Assembly: GCA_947305835.1 (NCBI GenBank)
Contig: CAMZEQ010000031.1
Coordinates: forward strand, 1-8,091
DNA from: an uncultured Alphaproteobacteria bacterium
GTDB taxonomy: Bacteria; Pseudomonadota; Alphaproteobacteria; CAAHEQ01; UBA3637
Direction: 5' to 3'
DNA: 8,091 nucleotides
Numbering within the stretch: position 1 is the first letter of the stretch; each line of letters starts with the position of its first letter. Of this stretch, positions 6,737 through 8,091 are shown one piece after another. The position numbers and the translations under genes are program-made. A model generated the notes under the pieces. It had not been told where the DNA came from. It saw only the letters and a program-made list of their open reading frames with translations, and ran no database searches.

Positions 6737-7160
6737 AACAATTTTAGGTTTTTGTGTTTTGATTTTTGCTGTTGTTTTCATGATTTATGCCGCAGGCAGG
6801 GTAGATACGCGTCATGTGGGCGGCTATAATGTTTTGGCCAATTTTTCCAAGGTTGGGGGCTTACAGGTTGGCTCTGATGTGATGATTTCGGGAATAAAAG
6901 TCGGGACTGTTTTAAAAACAGAATTGAATAACGAAGATTATACTGCGGATGTGTTATTGACGATTGATTCAAAAATTAATTTGCCCATTGATACGGTGGC
7001 CGGTATTTCGGATGCGGGTTTAATGGGGGATAAGTATGTACGTTTAGAGCCGGGTAAAAGTCGCGCTTTATTGAAAGACGGTGATAAAATTATGAATACA
7101 AAAAACTATAAATCTTTGGAAGACAGCGTTTCTGAGTTTATTTTCTTATCAACAAAGTAG
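6717..7160 (+). CDS. mlaD: MlaD, outer-membrane lipid asymmetry MCE protein, second of the pair
   Basis: This 147-residue protein matches the standard MlaD pattern: transmembrane helix at about 8-25, then an MCE domain with ANFSKVGGLQVGSDVMISGI (41-60), KVGTV (61-65), INLPIDTVAGI (87-97) and GLMGDKYVRLEPG (101-113). The tail KDGDKIMNTKNYKSLEDSVS resembles the E. coli MlaD ending before its long disordered extension, which is absent here. I set the start at ATG 6717 because AAAAAGGAG (6702-6710) lies 6 nt upstream; the frame opens earlier at 6675, but those 14 residues would sit inside the preceding gene without a ribosome binding site. It overlaps that gene by 20 nt. The product should sit in the inner membrane with the MCE ring in the periplasm. 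Confidence 0.93.
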   Translation: MKKNPIETILGFCVLIFAVVFMIYAAGRVDTRHVGGYNVLANFSKVGGLQVGSDVMISGIKVGTVLKTELNNEDYTADVLLTIDSKINLPIDTVAGISDAGLMGDKYVRLEPGKSRALLKDGDKIMNTKNYKSLEDSVSEFIFLSTK

Positions 7161-7166
7161 GTTTTA

Positions 7167-7586
7167 ATGCAAAAATTATTTTTCCTTTTATTGATATGGA
7201 CTGTTTCTGCTACAGCGGCAACAATACCGACAGATACGGTTGTTTTGCAGGCAATGGATAAAGTCACCGGGCGTGTACGGAAACTTTCTTTGCCCGTGGG
7301 CGAAAGTATTGATTTCGCCGAATTAACAATTACGGTTGATAAGTGTTTAACAAAGACACCGGAAGAAACGCCGGAAAATGCGGCATATTTACATGTTGTT
7401 CAAAAAGAAAAAGAGCTTTTTTCAGGTTGGATGTTTTCGTCTAATCCTGCAATATCTGCTATGGAAGATCCGGTTTATGATATTTGGGTGGTTTCATGTG
7501 TATCGGAACTTTCCCAAGATTCTGCTCCTGCACCTGTTTCTGAAGAACCTGTTGAACAGATCAATGAAAATGACATTGAAGACTAA
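7167..7586 (+). CDS. Secreted DUF2155 protein
   Basis: This 139-residue protein begins with a signal peptide, MQKLFFLLLIWTVSATA, probably cleaved near 17-20. The mature part shows the DUF2155 pattern: VLQAMDKVTGRVRKLSLPVG (26-45), the LTITVDKC block, the PENAAYLHV stretch, FSGWMFSSNPAISAMEDPVYDIWVV, and a late cysteine. The two mature cysteines (near 60 and 111) could form a disulfide. The tail is acidic and Pro/Glu-rich. The molecular function of DUF2155 is not known to me; from memory it often lies next to mlaD-type genes in alphaproteobacteria, hinting at an envelope role. It starts 6 nt after mlaD with only a weak GTAGG upstream, so translation probably depends on coupling. It is the last gene of the plus-strand set. 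Confidence 0.9.
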   Translation: MQKLFFLLLIWTVSATAATIPTDTVVLQAMDKVTGRVRKLSLPVGESIDFAELTITVDKCLTKTPEETPENAAYLHVVQKEKELFSGWMFSSNPAISAMEDPVYDIWVVSCVSELSQDSAPAPVSEEPVEQINENDIED

Positions 7587-7623
7587 ATTATTATAGCGTT
7601 CTGTTTTAAAAAATCCGGTAGAT

Positions 7624-8091
7624 TTAATCAAAAAAATTCAAGACTTGAATCAATTTTTTGCGCAAATCTTTGCGGTGAACAACTTGGTCCACCATGCCGT
7701 GTTCCAATAAATATTCGGATTTTTGAAAATCAGGTGGTAAGCTTTCATGAATTGTTTGTTCAATAACACGAGAACCGGCAAAACCGATAATGGCTCCGGG
7801 TTCTGCTAAAGTAATATCTCCCAACATGGCGAAGGAAGCTGTTACCCCTCCCGTTGTCGGATTTGTTAAAACAGTAATATAGGGAATCTTTTTCTTATTG
7901 AGCTCTTTAACAGCGATGGTTGTTCGGACCATTTGCATTAAAGACAAGATACCTTCCTGCATACGTGCACCACCACTGGCCGGCAAGAGAATCAAGGCAG
8001 CCTTTTGAATTTCGGCCAATTTTGCAGCCGTAATAATGGCTTGACCGACGGCCATTCCCATTGAACCGCCCATAAAGTCAAAATTAAAAAC
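7624..8091 (-). CDS. accD: Acetyl-CoA carboxylase carboxyltransferase subunit beta, 3' part
   Basis: AccD with AccA transfers the carboxyl group from carboxybiotin to acetyl-CoA, the committed step of fatty acid synthesis. The 155 residues here are the C-terminal half; the reading frame continues past the right edge, and the N-terminal zinc-ribbon part lies outside. Visible hallmarks are [30 protein letters not shown], the acyl-CoA-binding oxyanion region [16 protein letters not shown], and [13 protein letters not shown]. The last reads GFAGS where GFAGP is the usual form. The protein stops soon after the conserved core (VLNFFD) and lacks the long Pro/Glu-rich tail seen in some species. It converges on the DUF2155 gene with 37 nt between stop codons and forms a separate transcription unit. 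Confidence 0.95.
   Translation of the reverse strand, partial: VFNFDFMGGSMGMAVGQAIITAAKLAEIQKAALILLPASGGARMQEGILSLMQMVRTTIAVKELNKKKIPYITVLTNPTTGGVTASFAMLGDITLAEPGAIIGFAGSRVIEQTIHESLPPDFQKSEYLLEHGMVDQVVHRKDLRKKLIQVLNFFD
7630..7660. terminator. Possible bidirectional terminator between convergent genes
   Basis: ATTCAA (7636-7641) and TTGAAT (7645-7650) pair around a GAC loop. An A-run lies at 7630-7636 and a T-run at 7654-7659, so each strand ends its hairpin with a U-tract. The stem is only 6 bp and AT-rich, hence weak unless extended by A-U pairing. It overlaps the last codons of accD and sits about 45 nt after the DUF2155 stop, where a shared terminator is expected. No stronger hairpin is visible in 7587-7623. 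Confidence 0.4.

Overview
The window looks like an ordinary chromosomal segment of an AT-rich alphaproteobacterium. Three things point there: a short HPr kinase/phosphorylase lacking the long N-terminal domain of Firmicutes enzymes, a DUF2155 protein (a family I know mainly from Alphaproteobacteria), and the order lepB-rnc-era-recO. The AT-richness and plain gene content would suit a host-associated or gut lineage, but that is a guess. I see no IS element, phage gene, CRISPR array or integration scar.

Layout. Positions 1-3078 hold a tightly packed minus-strand operon read right to left: lepB (signal peptidase I), rnc (RNase III), era (ribosome-assembly GTPase), recO (recombination mediator), and the first nine codons of another gene, possibly parC. 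It starts at a good sigma70-type promoter in the 151-bp divergent gap 3079-3229. The same gap carries a second, outward-facing promoter for the plus-strand set.

Positions 3230-7586 hold the plus-strand set: lysS (class II lysyl-tRNA synthetase), a possible 16-codon micro-ORF, an 85-residue two-helix membrane protein, tRNA-Arg(CCU), hprK, a mannose-family PTS EIIA, HPr (ptsH), two successive single-MCE-domain mlaD-like genes, and a secreted DUF2155 protein. From hprK to DUF2155 every junction overlaps or is only 6 nt wide, so these six genes almost certainly form one translationally coupled unit. The tRNA sits 8 nt after one gene and 16 nt before the next, so it is probably excised from an operon transcript. 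A convergent, partly symmetric hairpin near 7630-7660 separates this set from the minus-strand end of accD (acetyl-CoA carboxyltransferase beta), which runs off the right edge.

How the genes may work together. HprK, EIIA and HPr form the core of the alphaproteobacterial regulatory phosphorelay; no sugar-transporting EIIB/C/D is present here. They are coupled to two MCE proteins of the Mla (outer-membrane lipid asymmetry) type and a periplasmic DUF2155 protein, so a regulatory PTS and envelope-lipid genes share one message. I found no clearly new defence or mobile system. The most unusual points are the PTS-Mla coupling, the tandem mlaD pair, the operon-embedded tRNA-Arg and the micro-ORF that ends in TAATG at the next start.
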